A stretch of DNA of 64,000 nt, taken from Pedobacter kyungheensis (GTDB taxonomy: Bacteria; Bacteroidota; Bacteroidia; Sphingobacteriales; Sphingobacteriaceae). The stretch lies in contig NZ_JSYN01000024.1 of NCBI RefSeq assembly GCF_000812965.1, forward strand, positions 1-64,000, in the 5' to 3' direction. The position numbers and the translations under genes are program-made. Shown here one piece after another: positions 28,801-32,797 of this stretch. The stretch's first letter is position 1. Each line of letters opens with the position of its first letter. The notes below the pieces were generated by a model. The model was not told where the DNA came from. It did no database searches and saw only the letters and a program-made list of their open reading frames with translations.

Positions 28801-31719
28801 ACCCCGGTAAACGGAACCATCACAGCCACCGATCCGGATGGTAACCCGCTTACTTACACGGTAACTACACCACCGGCACACGGAACAGTAACTGTAAATC
28901 CTGATGGTACTTATACTTATACACCTGCGCCAGATTACAACGGTACCGATACCTTTACGGTAACCGTAAGTGATGGCAAAGGCGGTACAGTTACGGTAAC
29001 CATTCCGGTAACCATTAATCCTGTAAATGATGCACCGGTTGCAACAGCACCAGCCATTACAACCAATAAAAATACACCGGTTAACGGCACCATTACCGCA
29101 AGTGATGTAGACGGCGATCCGCTTATCTTTACGGTAACCACGCCACCGGCACACGGTACCGTAGTGGTTAATCCTGATGGAACCTATACTTACACTCCTG
29201 CGAACAACTACAGCGGGGCAGATGTATTTACAGTAACCGTAAGTGATGGCAAAGGTGGTACCACAACGGTGACCATTAACGTAACGGTTAATCCAACCAA
29301 TGTAGCACCGGTTGCAACAGCTCCGGCTATCAGTACCAATAAGAATACACCGGTTAATGGCACCATTACCGCAACTGATGCAGACGGCGATCCGCTTACC
29401 TTTACGGTAACTACGCCACCGGCACATGGTACGGTGGTAGTTAATCCTGACGGAACCTATACTTACACTCCAGCCAACAATTACAGTGGTGCAGATGTAT
29501 TTACAGTAACCGTAAGCGATGGTAAAGGTGGTACCACTACGGTAACCATTAACGTTACGGTTAATCCAACCAATGCAGCACCGGTGGTAACTGCACCTGC
29601 GCTTAGTACCAATGAGGATACTCCGGCCAATGGCACCATTACCGCTACTGATGCAGATGGCGATCCACTTACCTTTACGGTAACTACACCACCAGCACAT
29701 GGTACAGTAGTGGTTAATCCTGATGGAACCTACACTTACACACCTGCGCCAAACTATAATGGTATCGATACCTTTACGGTAACCGTAAGCGATGGCAAAG
29801 GAGGTACTACTACGGTAACCATTTCGGTAACTATTAATGCGGTTAACGATGCGCCGGTTGCCACAGCACCTGCCATTACCACGCCGCAAAATACGCCGGT
29901 TAACGGAACCATTACCGCAAGTGATGTAGATGGCGATCCGCTTACTTTCACGGTAACTACAGCTCCTGCACACGGTACAGTAGTGGTTAATCCTGATGGT
30001 ACCTACACTTATACGCCAGCCGCGGGTTATGTTGGTAGCGATACTTTCACCGTAACCGTAAGCGATGGTAAAGGCGGTACCACTACAGTAACCATTCCGG
30101 TAACAGTAACATTGGTAGCCGCACCAGCCATGAGCTTAACCAAAGCAGCAACAAACAGTGTAAGCAAAGTAGGTGATGTGATCAATTACAACATCATTGT
30201 AACCAATACTGGTAATACAGCCTTAAATAATGTTACCATAACTGATGCCGGCGCAGATGCAGGTTCGATTACGCCAGCCAGCATTGCAACCTTACTGCCA
30301 GGCTCGAGCGTAACGGTAACGGCTAAACATACGGTTACCTTAACAGAAGTGAATAATGGTTCGTTCACTAACCAGGCATCGGCAACAGCGCAGGTACAGG
30401 GTGGTGGAACCATCAATAAACTATCTGATGATCCAGGTACACCAGCAGTTGGCGATGCAACTGTAACTGCGATTGCTCCGGCATCAACCATTACCCTGGT
30501 TAAAACAGGTGCATTAAGCGCTGACGGAAACAGTATCACTTATAACTTCAGCATTATGAATACAGGAAATGTAACCCTGCATGTGGTGAACCTGGTAGAT
30601 GCCAAACTCGGACTGAACAAAACCTATTCTGGAAATGTTGCCCCGGGTGGTATTATTACTGATACTTATGTTTACCAGTTAACCCAGGCCGATAAAGATG
30701 CAGGCAGCGTAACCAACTCTGCAAATGTGAACGCCAGAACACCTGCTAACCTACCGGTAAGTGATGTATCGGGTACAGCCGAAAATAACGATACACCAAC
30801 CGTTACGGCAATTCCAGATGCAGGAGCAATAGCGCTGGTTAAAACAGCATCGTTTAACGGTAATAAGGTTACTTACACCTTTACCATTAAAAATACTGGA
30901 TCGGTGACCTTAAATACCATTACCTTAACCGATGCCAAACTTGGTTTAAACAATAAGGTAATTACCGTAACAGGCGGACTTGCCCCTGGTGCAAGCACTA
31001 CCGATGTTGAAGTATATACTTTGACCCAGGTCGATAAAGATTTGGGTACAGTAACCAATACAGCAACAGTAAATGCCAAAACAACTGCTGGAGCCAATGT
31101 AAGCGACATTTCAGGAACGGCAGAGAGCAACAATACGGCAACAGTAACCAGCTTCCCTAAATCACCTCGTGCGGTTGACGATGCAGGTGGTACTGTAGCC
31201 AACAAACCTGTTGTAATCAGCGTTCTCGATAACGACGATCCGGGTAACTCTACATTCGATAAATTAACTGTCGAAATTGTAAGTCAGCCTAAACATGGTA
31301 CTGTAAAAGTAAATGCCGATGGTACGGTAACCTATACACCAGATGCAGGCTATACCGGCGAAGATGTATTTACCTACCGTGTTAAAGATGCTTACGGATA
31401 TTATACCAACGTGGCTGCTGTAAACTTAACCGCTAACTTCACCGGCATTACTATACCGAACCTGTTTACACCAAACGGCGATGGTATTAACGATACCTTC
31501 GAGATCATTGGGCTTAACCAATACCAGACCAGCGAACTGCAGATCGTGAACAGATGGGGTAATGAAGTATTCCACGCTAAAGGTTACCAGAACAACTGGA
31601 CAGGCGAGGGATTGAACGAAGGTACTTACTACTACTTATTGCGTGTTAAAAAAGCAAACAGTAACGATGTTGAAGTATATAAAGGTTACATTACATTAAT
31701 CAGAGCGTTTAAAAAATAA
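7879..31719 (+). CDS. Giant Calx-beta repeat adhesin 1 (7,946 residues), T9SS type B-sorted
   Basis: A single uninterrupted frame encodes a protein of about 0.8 MDa. It starts with an extended signal peptide (residues 1-50; hydrophobic core VFFLALALLFF, cleavage after AFA) and an unrecognised head (51-560). A DUF11-like domain (about 560-730) and 55 Calx-beta-type units of 110-115 residues (about 730-6959, manual count) follow. After these come five cadherin/VCBS-like units ([20 protein letters not shown] pattern, 6960-7411), three DUF11 units, one VDDAGGTV...YTPDAGYTGEDVFTYRV unit, and a type B T9SS sorting domain (about 7857-7946). Calx-beta and cadherin-like folds bind calcium at domain joints, so a stiff extracellular fibre is expected. 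MNKNL at 7879 is shared with the second giant gene, supporting the start. A PorP/SprF-like gene follows after 57 bases. Function as an adhesin is inferred from architecture. Confidence 0.93.
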   Translation: MNKNLLSPCAPTRYFLTTNNYLTKHFGKYFRPVFFLALALLFFNLNQAFADGSKDLYPAGTSGKRAVLVSANGYTTNGVSASSWPFINRGTIKVYAKSGETIYLGSSAQGKGNGTIRVFKPGTIPNAARSNFDFNSGTSTTVGRIDTRTQELAGPSPATNGYTPFTVNVTTATDAGIYEIDFVAPDEAATTSIPDFAATANFATGDQPSNVYWILSWDVSVRTTTASTNLTTFPFITGRAYTNVFNGLIMNDFTTAGGFYGKFFTYTKDGYVYQVSGNGQVGVGFTFFANNRGFTTGANGTGNPTYKSSNTSTSPPVKNPTEADDANITHKLFFAKPAADLPATALNKNATTWLKPVITAPQASGLTFKGVEGSSSSVSSKGANITFTSNVNGKYKITIPGNGNFIDRTLVGIATAGQMTVYWDGRAGLSNTSTSLPGNKVPPGTTVNSIKIQLFGAEVHFPFIDTEINPNGVLIQQLDGSYNTISGADVVYWDDSNITSASANPSTPPEGYPLSSSGVSSSTNGHKWGANTATVATGNAEYGNNVGLDTYSFVPGAESTESVNVVISQADLRVTSVSPSVTTAKVGSTITYTVVLENLNNASSVSDISGAVFNLEYPSGFVVSSVSPPTVNAGTVTETSKSITATKFASTLNMTSGSRVTYTITGTVGNALSNTTVAARATILRSADVSDPDATDESTTTFSGNADTECNGLPSGTGCNNILTANAVTVPASVSIVATTPNASEPSTNGLFTVNLTSAVLGNTVVNYTISGNATNGVDYNTVTPLSGSVTILAGQTSATIPITVFDDNIVEPTESVVLTINSVSNTVTPSTTTALNASDLTATVNIADDDVATIAVATTDGAEPGTNGSFVFTMSKPSSTNTTISYTVSGSAGNGTDYNTIAGTATVLAGQTTVTVPVTVIDDLISEPTENVILSGFSTDNAKITVTPASATVNITDNDASSIAINNVSVAENVAGGNAVFTVTLTGAIQNAFTVNYATANGTAIAGSDYTATSGTLTFPANSATGTTRTITVPILNDAISEPTEAFTVVLSGISAGPTTIATATGTGTITDDDASSLAINNVSVAENVAGGNAVFTVTLTGAIQNALTVDFATANGTAIAGSDYTSTTGTLTFPANSATGTTRTITVPILNDAISEPTEAFTVVLSNISAGPTTIATATGTGTITDDDASSIAINNVSVAENVAGGNAVFTVTLTGGIQNAVTVNYATANGTAIAGSDYTNTTGTLTFPANSPTGTTRTITVPILNDAISEPTEAFTVVLSGISAGPTTIATATGTGTITDDDASSLAINNVSVVENVAGGNAVFTVTLTGAIQNAVTVDYATANGTAIAGSDYTSTSGTLTFPANSPTGTTRTITVPILNDAISEPTEAFTVVLSNISAGPTTIATATGTGTITDDDASSLAINNVSVVENVAGGNAVFTVTLTGAIQNAVTVDFATANGTAIAGSDYTSTSGTLTFPANSATGTTRTITVPILNDAISEPTEAFTVVLSNISAGPTTIATATGTGTITDDDASSLAINNVSVVENVAGGNAVFTVTLTGAIQNAVTVDFATANGTAIAGSDYTSTSGTLTFPANSATSTTRTITVPILNDAISEPTEAFTVVLSNISAGPTTIATATGTGTITDDDASSIAINNVSVAENVAGGNAVFTVTLTGGIQNAVTVNYATANGTAIAGSDYTNTTGTLTFPANSPTGTTRTITVPILNDAISEPTEAFTVVLSGISAGPTTIATATGTGTITDDDASSLAINNVSVAENVVGGNAVFTVTLTGAIQNAVTVDFATANATAIAGSDYTATSGTLTFPANSPTGTTRTITVPILNDAISEPTEAFTVVLSNISAGPTTIATATGTGTINDDDASIASITAGVNGNENGPVNGTFTVTLSNASSTNTQITYSLSGTATEGSDYSTITTKTITIPAGQTTGTITIPVLTDNIVEGNETVIATLVSSGSPLVNITTTPADKTATINILDNNTATVSISATPTSVNEGAGTATFTVTLSTAVQNAFSVNYTTTNGTAIAGQDYTATSGTLNFPANSAAGSTLTFTVPITDDNIVEPSETFNGTLTGVTGGLVTIGTGSAAVTIIDNDSSVASIAPGVNGNETGPVQGTFIVTLSKPASTDTQITYTLGGTATEGSDYSTIATKTITIPAGQTTGTIVINVLQDAITESTETVIATLGTSNNAVTVNTTPASIDILDANTSSVSISTTPTVNEAAGTATFTVTLNNAVQNGFSVNYATANGTATAGADYTATSGTLNFPANSPAGTALTFTVPIINDNIAEPNETFTATLSGITGGVVVISNATATATIVDNDAATVSIAAGTPGSENGPVNGTFTVTLSNPSSTDTQITYTLGGTATEGSDYSTITTKTITIPAGQTTGTITIPVLTDNIVEGTETVVATLVSTNSPLVTVTPTPANKTATINITDNTTATITVAATTNGAEPNTQGLFTFTLSNVSTSDTQIAYTVTGSATSGTDYTSIGTSITIPAGQTSVTLPVIVLDDTFAEPTESVILTMTAATNNPAITASTSPATVNITDNDNATVAVNNVTVAENGGNATFTVTLTGNVQDAFTVNYSTTNGTAVSGTDYTATSGSVTFPAGSVSGTTRTFNIPVINDNIAELTESFTVKLNSVSAGSVVTIPAAGATGTATITDDDAANVAINSVSALENAGNMTFTVTLTGNIQDAVSVNYATTDNTAIAGSDYTAKTGVITFPAGSVSGATQTILIPITDDSVTEGPESFKVTLSNATAPVTITQPEGIGTIIDNDPATVSISATPTSVNEAAGTATFTVTLSNAIQAGFSVDYATTNGTANAGSDYTATSGTLNFPAGSAAGATLTFTVPIINDNVVEPSETFSASINNVSGNLVTIGTSTASVTIIDNDTAVATITPGTPGNENGPVNGTFTVTLSNPSSTDTQITYTLGGTATEGSDYSTIVTKTITIPAGQTTGTITIPVLTDNIVEGTETVIATLGSTNNPAVTVSNTPATINISDNTTATVTVAGTADGAEPNTPGKFTFTLSNVSTTDTQITYAVSGSATSGADYTAIGTTVTIPAGQTTATVTVPVLDDNIAEGTETVILTMNATTSNPSITASTTPASINITDNDTAVATITAGTPGNENGPVNGTFTVTLSNPSAQPTTITYTLGGTATEGSDYSTIVTKTITIPAGQTTGTITIPVLADNLVEGVETVIATLATSGNPLVSVSNTPATINILDNNTASVSISATPTSVDEAAGTATFTVTLSAAVQNAFSVDYATANGTATAGSDYTATSGTLNFPAGSAAGATLTFTVPIINDNVVEPGETFNATISNVTGGLVTIATSSATVTITDNDTSVATITPGINGNETGPVNGTFTVTLSNPSSTDTQITYTLGGTATEGSDYSTIVTKTITIPAGQTTGTITIPVLTDNLAEGAETVIATLTTTNNPAISIGTTPATITILDANNASVSISTAPTVDEAAGTATFTVTLNNAVQNAFSVDYATANGTATAGLDYTTTSGTLNFPANAAAGTILTFTVPIIDDNIAEPSETFSATLSNITGGVVAISTATATTTIVDNDTSVASIAPGITGNENGPVNGTFTVTLSKPSSTDTQLTYTLGGTATEGSDYSTLTTHTITIPAGQTTGTITIPVLTDNVVEGVETVIATLATSGNPLVSVSNTPATINILDNNTATVSISATPAGINEADGTATFTVTLSAAVQNAFSIDYATANGTATAGAGLDYTATSGTLTFPAGSAAGTTLTFTVPVNNDNLVEPSETFNGTISNITGGLVTIATSSATVTITDNDTSVATITPGINGNETGPVNGTFIITLSNPSSTDTQFTYTLGGTATEGSDYSGIVIKTITIPAGQTTGTITIQVLTDAITESIETVIATLTTSNNPSVTVNNTPATINILDANTASVSISTTPTVDEAAGTATFTVTLNNAVQNAFSVDYATANGTATAGLDYTATNGTLNFPANAAAGTSLTFTVPINDDNIAEPSETFTAALSNITGGVVLISNATATATIVDNDASIASIAPGITGNENGPVNGTFTVTLSKPSSTDTQLTYTLGGTATEGSDYSTLATHTITIPAGQTTGTITIPVLTDNVVEGVETVIATLVSSGNPLVSVSSTPASINILDNNTATVSISATPTSVNEAAGTATFTVTLSTAVQNAFSVDYATANGTAIAGSDYTAASGTLTFPAGSAAGATLTFTVPINDDNLVEPNETFNATISNVTGGLVTIATSSATATITDNDSAVATITAGVNGNETGPVNGTFTVTLSNPSSTDTQITYTLGGTATEGSDYSTIVTKTITIPAGQTTGTITIPVLTDAITEGVETVIATLATSGNPAITVDATPATINILDANTASVSISTTPTVDEGAGTATFTVTLNNAVQDAFSVNYATANGTATAGSDYTATTGTLNFPANAAAGTTLTFTVPITDDNIAEANETFTATLSGITGGVVVISNATATATIVDNDAVVATITAGTPGNENGPVNGTFIVTLSKPSSTDTQLTYTLGGTATEGSDYLTIVTKTITIPAGQTTGTITIPVLTDNVVEGTETVTATLTTSGSPLVTVSNTPASINITDNTTATVTVAATNDGAEPTTPGLFTFTLSNVSTTDTQITYTVSGTATSGLDYTSIGTTVTIPAGQTTATVNVPVLNDNIAEGTETVILTMNAATSNPSITASTTPATVNIIDDDTAVATITAGTSGNENGPLNGTFTVTLSNPSSQPTTLTYSLGGTATEGSDYSAIVTKTITIPAGQTTGTITIPVLTDNIIEGIETVTATLTNSANPLVSISNTPATINIDDNTTATVTVAATTNGAEPATPGLFTFTLSNVSTTDTQITYTVTGSATSGVDYTAIGTTVTIPAGQTTATVSVPVIDDNIAEGTETVILTMTAATSNPSITANTTPAIVSITDNDTSVASIAAGTNGSENGPANGTFVVTLSNPSSQPTIITYTIGGTAAEGSDYSNIVTKTVTIPAGQTTATITIPVLTDNLVEGVETVVVTLGTSNNALVSVSNTPASIDIIDNTSATVTVTATANGAEPATPGQFTFTLSNVSTTPTQITYTVGGSATSGLDYTSIGTTVTIPAGQTTATVSVPVLNDNLVEGIETVVLTMSATTSNPSITASTTPATVNITDNDTAIATITPGVNGNENGPVSGTFIVTLSNPSSTDTQITYTVGGTATEGSDYSTIVKTITIPAGQTTGTITIPVLTDAIVEGTETVVISLTGTNNPLVNVNSTPASINILDNNTATVSISTTPVINENAGTATFTVTLNAAVQNAFSVDYKTTDGTATAGLDYMATTGTLTFPANSPAGTTLTFTVPVTDDNLVEPSETFSAALSNISNTLVSIATGTATVTITDNDTAVASIAPGTNGNETGPVNGTFIVTLSNPSATDTQLTYTLGGTATEGSDYTAITTKVITIPAGETTGTITIPVIADAVAESIETVIATLGTSNNAAVSVNTTPASINILDANTANVSISINAASVTEAVGTVTLSVTLNVAVQNSFTVDYATADGTAKAGLDYAATSGTLTFPANSPAGTVLNVVIPIIDDNLIENTESFTVGLSNVQGADVAIGTSPATVNIADNDSAVATIVAGTNANETGLVNGSFNITLSNPSSTPTTLTFTLAGTATESADYGAVTKTIIIPAGATSGTITIPVMADGVAEGTETVVATLTASSNAAITVSNTPASINILDADVATVSIATTPVINEDAGTATFVVTLSNAVQNSFSVNYGTTDGTATGGLDYTATNGTLTFPANAAAGTSLTFTVPVTDDNLVEPSETFSASLSGITGDVVTIATPSATVTITDNDNSVASITAGTNGNENGPVNGTYTVTLSNPSSTDTQLTFTVGGTATEGSDYNTITKTIIIPAGQTTGTITIPVISDNIVEGNETVIVTLTGSNNSAVTVNNTPATINIIDNNSVTASISVALASVNEAAGTATFTVTLSGSVQDAFTVDYTTADGTAKAGLDYVATSGTLVFPAGSTAGASLTFTVPIIDDNLVEGDETFSGVITNVSGGLVTIGNGTAVVTIVDNDSAVATITAGTNGNENGPVNGTFTVTLNNPVATDTQLTYTLAGTATEGSDYSNIVTKTITIPAGQTTGTITIPVLTDNIVEGTETVVATLTNSGNPLVTVSNTPASINITDNTEAIVTVAATADGAEPSTPGQFTFTLSQVSTTDTQITYTVNGTATSGTDYTSIGNTVTIPAGQTTATVSVPVLNDNIVEGTETVILTMNAATNNASIVASTTPATVNITDSGSSIASIIAGANGNENGPVNGTFTVTLNNPSATDTQLTYTLAGTATEGSDYSTIVTKTITILAGQTTATITIPVLTDAILEGTESVIATLVSSNNPQITTSNVPATITIADNNTATVSISTAPTVNEAAGTATFTVTLSAAVQQAFTVAYTTSDGTATAGLDYTTTSGTLTFPAGSAAGATLTFTVPILDDNIIEGDHTFNGVISNVSGGLVTIATGTATTTIIDNDSAVATIAAGVDGNENGPTNGTFIVTLSKPSATDTQLSYALGGTATEGSDYSTIVTKTITIPAGQTTATITIPVLSDAVLEGVETVTATLTASGNPAITPGNVPATINIADNNAATVSISTAPSINEAAGTATFTVTLNAAVQQEFSLDYKTTDGTATAGLDYTATSGTLTFPANSPAGTTLTFTVPVIDDNIVETNETFNGVISNVTGGLVTIDINTATTTIVDNDATVATITAGVDGNENGPVNGTFTVTLSKPSATDTQITYTLGGTATEGSDYTAIVTKTITIPAGQTSATITIPVLNDDVVEGTETLIATLGTSANPGVTVSNVPATINIIDGTTAIVTVTATADGAEPSTPGQFTFTLSYPSATATQITYTVNGTATSGTDYTSIGTTITIPAGQTSVTLSVPVLDDNISEGNETVIITMNATTSNPLITASTSPATVNIRDNRAPVATAPAITVNEDTPVNGTITATDPDGNPLTYTVTTPPAHGTVTVNPDGTYTYTPAPDYNGTDTFTVTVSDGKGGTVTVTIPVTINPVNDAPVATAPAITTNKNTPVNGTITASDVDGDPLIFTVTTPPAHGTVVVNPDGTYTYTPANNYSGADVFTVTVSDGKGGTTTVTINVTVNPTNVAPVATAPAISTNKNTPVNGTITATDADGDPLTFTVTTPPAHGTVVVNPDGTYTYTPANNYSGADVFTVTVSDGKGGTTTVTINVTVNPTNAAPVVTAPALSTNEDTPANGTITATDADGDPLTFTVTTPPAHGTVVVNPDGTYTYTPAPNYNGIDTFTVTVSDGKGGTTTVTISVTINAVNDAPVATAPAITTPQNTPVNGTITASDVDGDPLTFTVTTAPAHGTVVVNPDGTYTYTPAAGYVGSDTFTVTVSDGKGGTTTVTIPVTVTLVAAPAMSLTKAATNSVSKVGDVINYNIIVTNTGNTALNNVTITDAGADAGSITPASIATLLPGSSVTVTAKHTVTLTEVNNGSFTNQASATAQVQGGGTINKLSDDPGTPAVGDATVTAIAPASTITLVKTGALSADGNSITYNFSIMNTGNVTLHVVNLVDAKLGLNKTYSGNVAPGGIITDTYVYQLTQADKDAGSVTNSANVNARTPANLPVSDVSGTAENNDTPTVTAIPDAGAIALVKTASFNGNKVTYTFTIKNTGSVTLNTITLTDAKLGLNNKVITVTGGLAPGASTTDVEVYTLTQVDKDLGTVTNTATVNAKTTAGANVSDISGTAESNNTATVTSFPKSPRAVDDAGGTVANKPVVISVLDNDDPGNSTFDKLTVEIVSQPKHGTVKVNADGTVTYTPDAGYTGEDVFTYRVKDAYGYYTNVAAVNLTANFTGITIPNLFTPNGDGINDTFEIIGLNQYQTSELQIVNRWGNEVFHAKGYQNNWTGEGLNEGTYYYLLRVKKANSNDVEVYKGYITLIRAFKK
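10759..13518 (+). repeat. Eight tandem 345-bp Calx-beta repeats
   Basis: Units start at 10759, 11104, 11449, 11794, 12139, 12484, 12829 and 13174, each exactly 345 bp (115 codons). Each opens with ASS(I/L)AINNVSV and closes with TGTITDDD or TGTINDDD. Units 3 and 7 encode identical 115-residue sequences but differ at a number of synonymous sites, suggesting an older four-unit (1,380-bp) duplication kept by selection. Confidence 0.95.
17602..21684 (+). repeat. Three tandem four-domain blocks of 1,359/1,365/1,359 bp
   Basis: Blocks span 17602-18960, 18961-20325 and 20326-21684. Each encodes the same order of four Calx-beta subtypes: (SISATP), (TITPG or TITAG with GNETG), (SIST.PTVDE) and (SIAPG or TITAG with GNENG). 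The middle block has a two-codon insertion (AGAG in its first unit). The second giant gene has one equivalent block at about 48724-50079. Confidence 0.88.
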
Positions 31720-31731
31720 GATAAGAGGCTT

Positions 31732-31763
31732 AGCCGGGAATGGTTTTTAAATCAGTCCCGGCT
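31732..31763 (+). promoter_or_regulatory. Stem-loop between giant adhesin 1 and porP copy 2
   Basis: AGCCGGGA (31732-31739) and TCCCGGCT (31756-31763) form a perfect GC-rich 8-bp stem with a 16-base loop. Only TTTAAG follows, so it is a weak terminator at best. It may partially terminate transcription or protect mRNA ends, and so set the adhesin:partner ratio. The matching spacer at 57277-57299 lacks it. Confidence 0.5.
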
Positions 31764-31776
31764 TTAAGATATTAAG

Positions 31777-32751
31777 ATGATGAAGAAATTAATAGGATTC
31801 ATAGCAGGTTCGTTCATATTGCTTTCGCAGGGCGTATTTGCGCAGCAGGATGCCCAGTATAGCCAGTACATGTTCAACGGCATCTATATCAATCCGGCCT
31901 ATGCGGGCTATAAAGAGGTGCTGAATGTGCACAGCTTTTACCGGAGCCAGTGGACGGGTATTACCGGTGCACCAAGAAGTATGTCGCTCGCGGTCGATGC
32001 CATTGCCAACAGCGGTAATGTAGGTTTGGCACTTCAGGTGGCCAGCGATAAGTTAGGCGCACAAACCAACCTGAGTATTTATGGCAACTACGCTTACCGC
32101 ATCAGGATGAACGATGATGGCAGCTCACGCCTGGCACTGGGCTTGGGGGTGGGGATGGTACAGCTGGGGATCGATGGTTCGATGCTTAACCCCAATAATC
32201 CAGAGCCCAATCAACCGGTAGGCGTGCAGAGTACCATTGTACCCGATGCCAGGGCAGGTGTGTATTTTGCCAACGATAAATACTATGCGGGTTTCTCGGT
32301 CGATAATCTCATTGCTACTTATATCAATATCGACCGTTATGCCTTTATTCCGCAACCCAAGCCGCACTACTATTTAACTGCAGGCGCTTTGTTTCCGCTT
32401 TCCGAAAACTTTCAGCTTAAACCTTCCTTCCTGCTGAAAGACGATCGCGGTGGTCCGACCAGTCTGGATGTAAATGCCTTTTTAATGATCAAAGATTTTA
32501 TCTGGATCGGCGGATCTTATCGTACGGGGGTAAAATTGTATGATAAAAGCTACTTGCAAAAAGATTTAACGCCACGCAACTCGGCAGTTGCTGCGATCCA
32601 GATTTTCCCTTCCGAGAAAATAAGGATTGGTTATGGCTACGATTTCTCCATTGGGCCGCTACAGGGCTATAGCAGCGGTACGCACGAGATTTCAATCGCC
32701 TACTCATTTATCAGACAGAACATCAGGGTGTCTACTCCGAGGGTGTTTTAA
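31777..32751 (+). CDS. PorP/SprF-family T9SS outer-membrane protein, copy 2
   Basis: 324 residues, with a signal peptide (MMKKLIGFIAGSFILLSQGV, cleavage after VFA) followed by QQDAQYSQYMFN and INPAYAGY, the family signature. The predicted fold is an outer-membrane beta-barrel; the C-terminus GTHEISIAYSFIRQN...RVF is shared with copy 1. It lies 57 bases after giant adhesin 1, with the hairpin at 31732-31763 in between, and 46 bases before a PorE-like gene. The three PorP/SprF-like proteins of the window differ at only a few positions, mainly in the signal peptide and the extreme C-terminus. The start is a double ATG (31777 and 31780); the first is used here, and either gives a functional signal peptide. 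It is probably the dedicated translocation partner of the preceding adhesin (inference from gene order and the SprB-SprF precedent). Confidence 0.93.
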   Translation: MMKKLIGFIAGSFILLSQGVFAQQDAQYSQYMFNGIYINPAYAGYKEVLNVHSFYRSQWTGITGAPRSMSLAVDAIANSGNVGLALQVASDKLGAQTNLSIYGNYAYRIRMNDDGSSRLALGLGVGMVQLGIDGSMLNPNNPEPNQPVGVQSTIVPDARAGVYFANDKYYAGFSVDNLIATYINIDRYAFIPQPKPHYYLTAGALFPLSENFQLKPSFLLKDDRGGPTSLDVNAFLMIKDFIWIGGSYRTGVKLYDKSYLQKDLTPRNSAVAAIQIFPSEKIRIGYGYDFSIGPLQGYSSGTHEISIAYSFIRQNIRVSTPRVF

Positions 32752-32767
32752 ATAAACAATATTTTAA

Positions 32768-32775
32768 TATTTTTG
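32768..32775 (+). promoter_or_regulatory. Possible internal promoter element before the PorE-like gene
   Basis: TATTTTTG matches TAnnTTTG, 22 bases before the ATG at 32798. No good -33 TTTG is seen and the region is AT-rich, so a chance match is possible. Confidence 0.25.
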
Positions 32776-32797
32776 ATCAAATTAGCTAAACATTATA

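Noticed and set aside
28708..29973. A 421-codon minus-strand open frame
   Set aside because: It lies antisense to the cadherin-like repeats of giant adhesin 1, its translation is periodic and Cys/Arg/Tyr-rich, and it has no start signals; it is a shadow of repeat codon structure.
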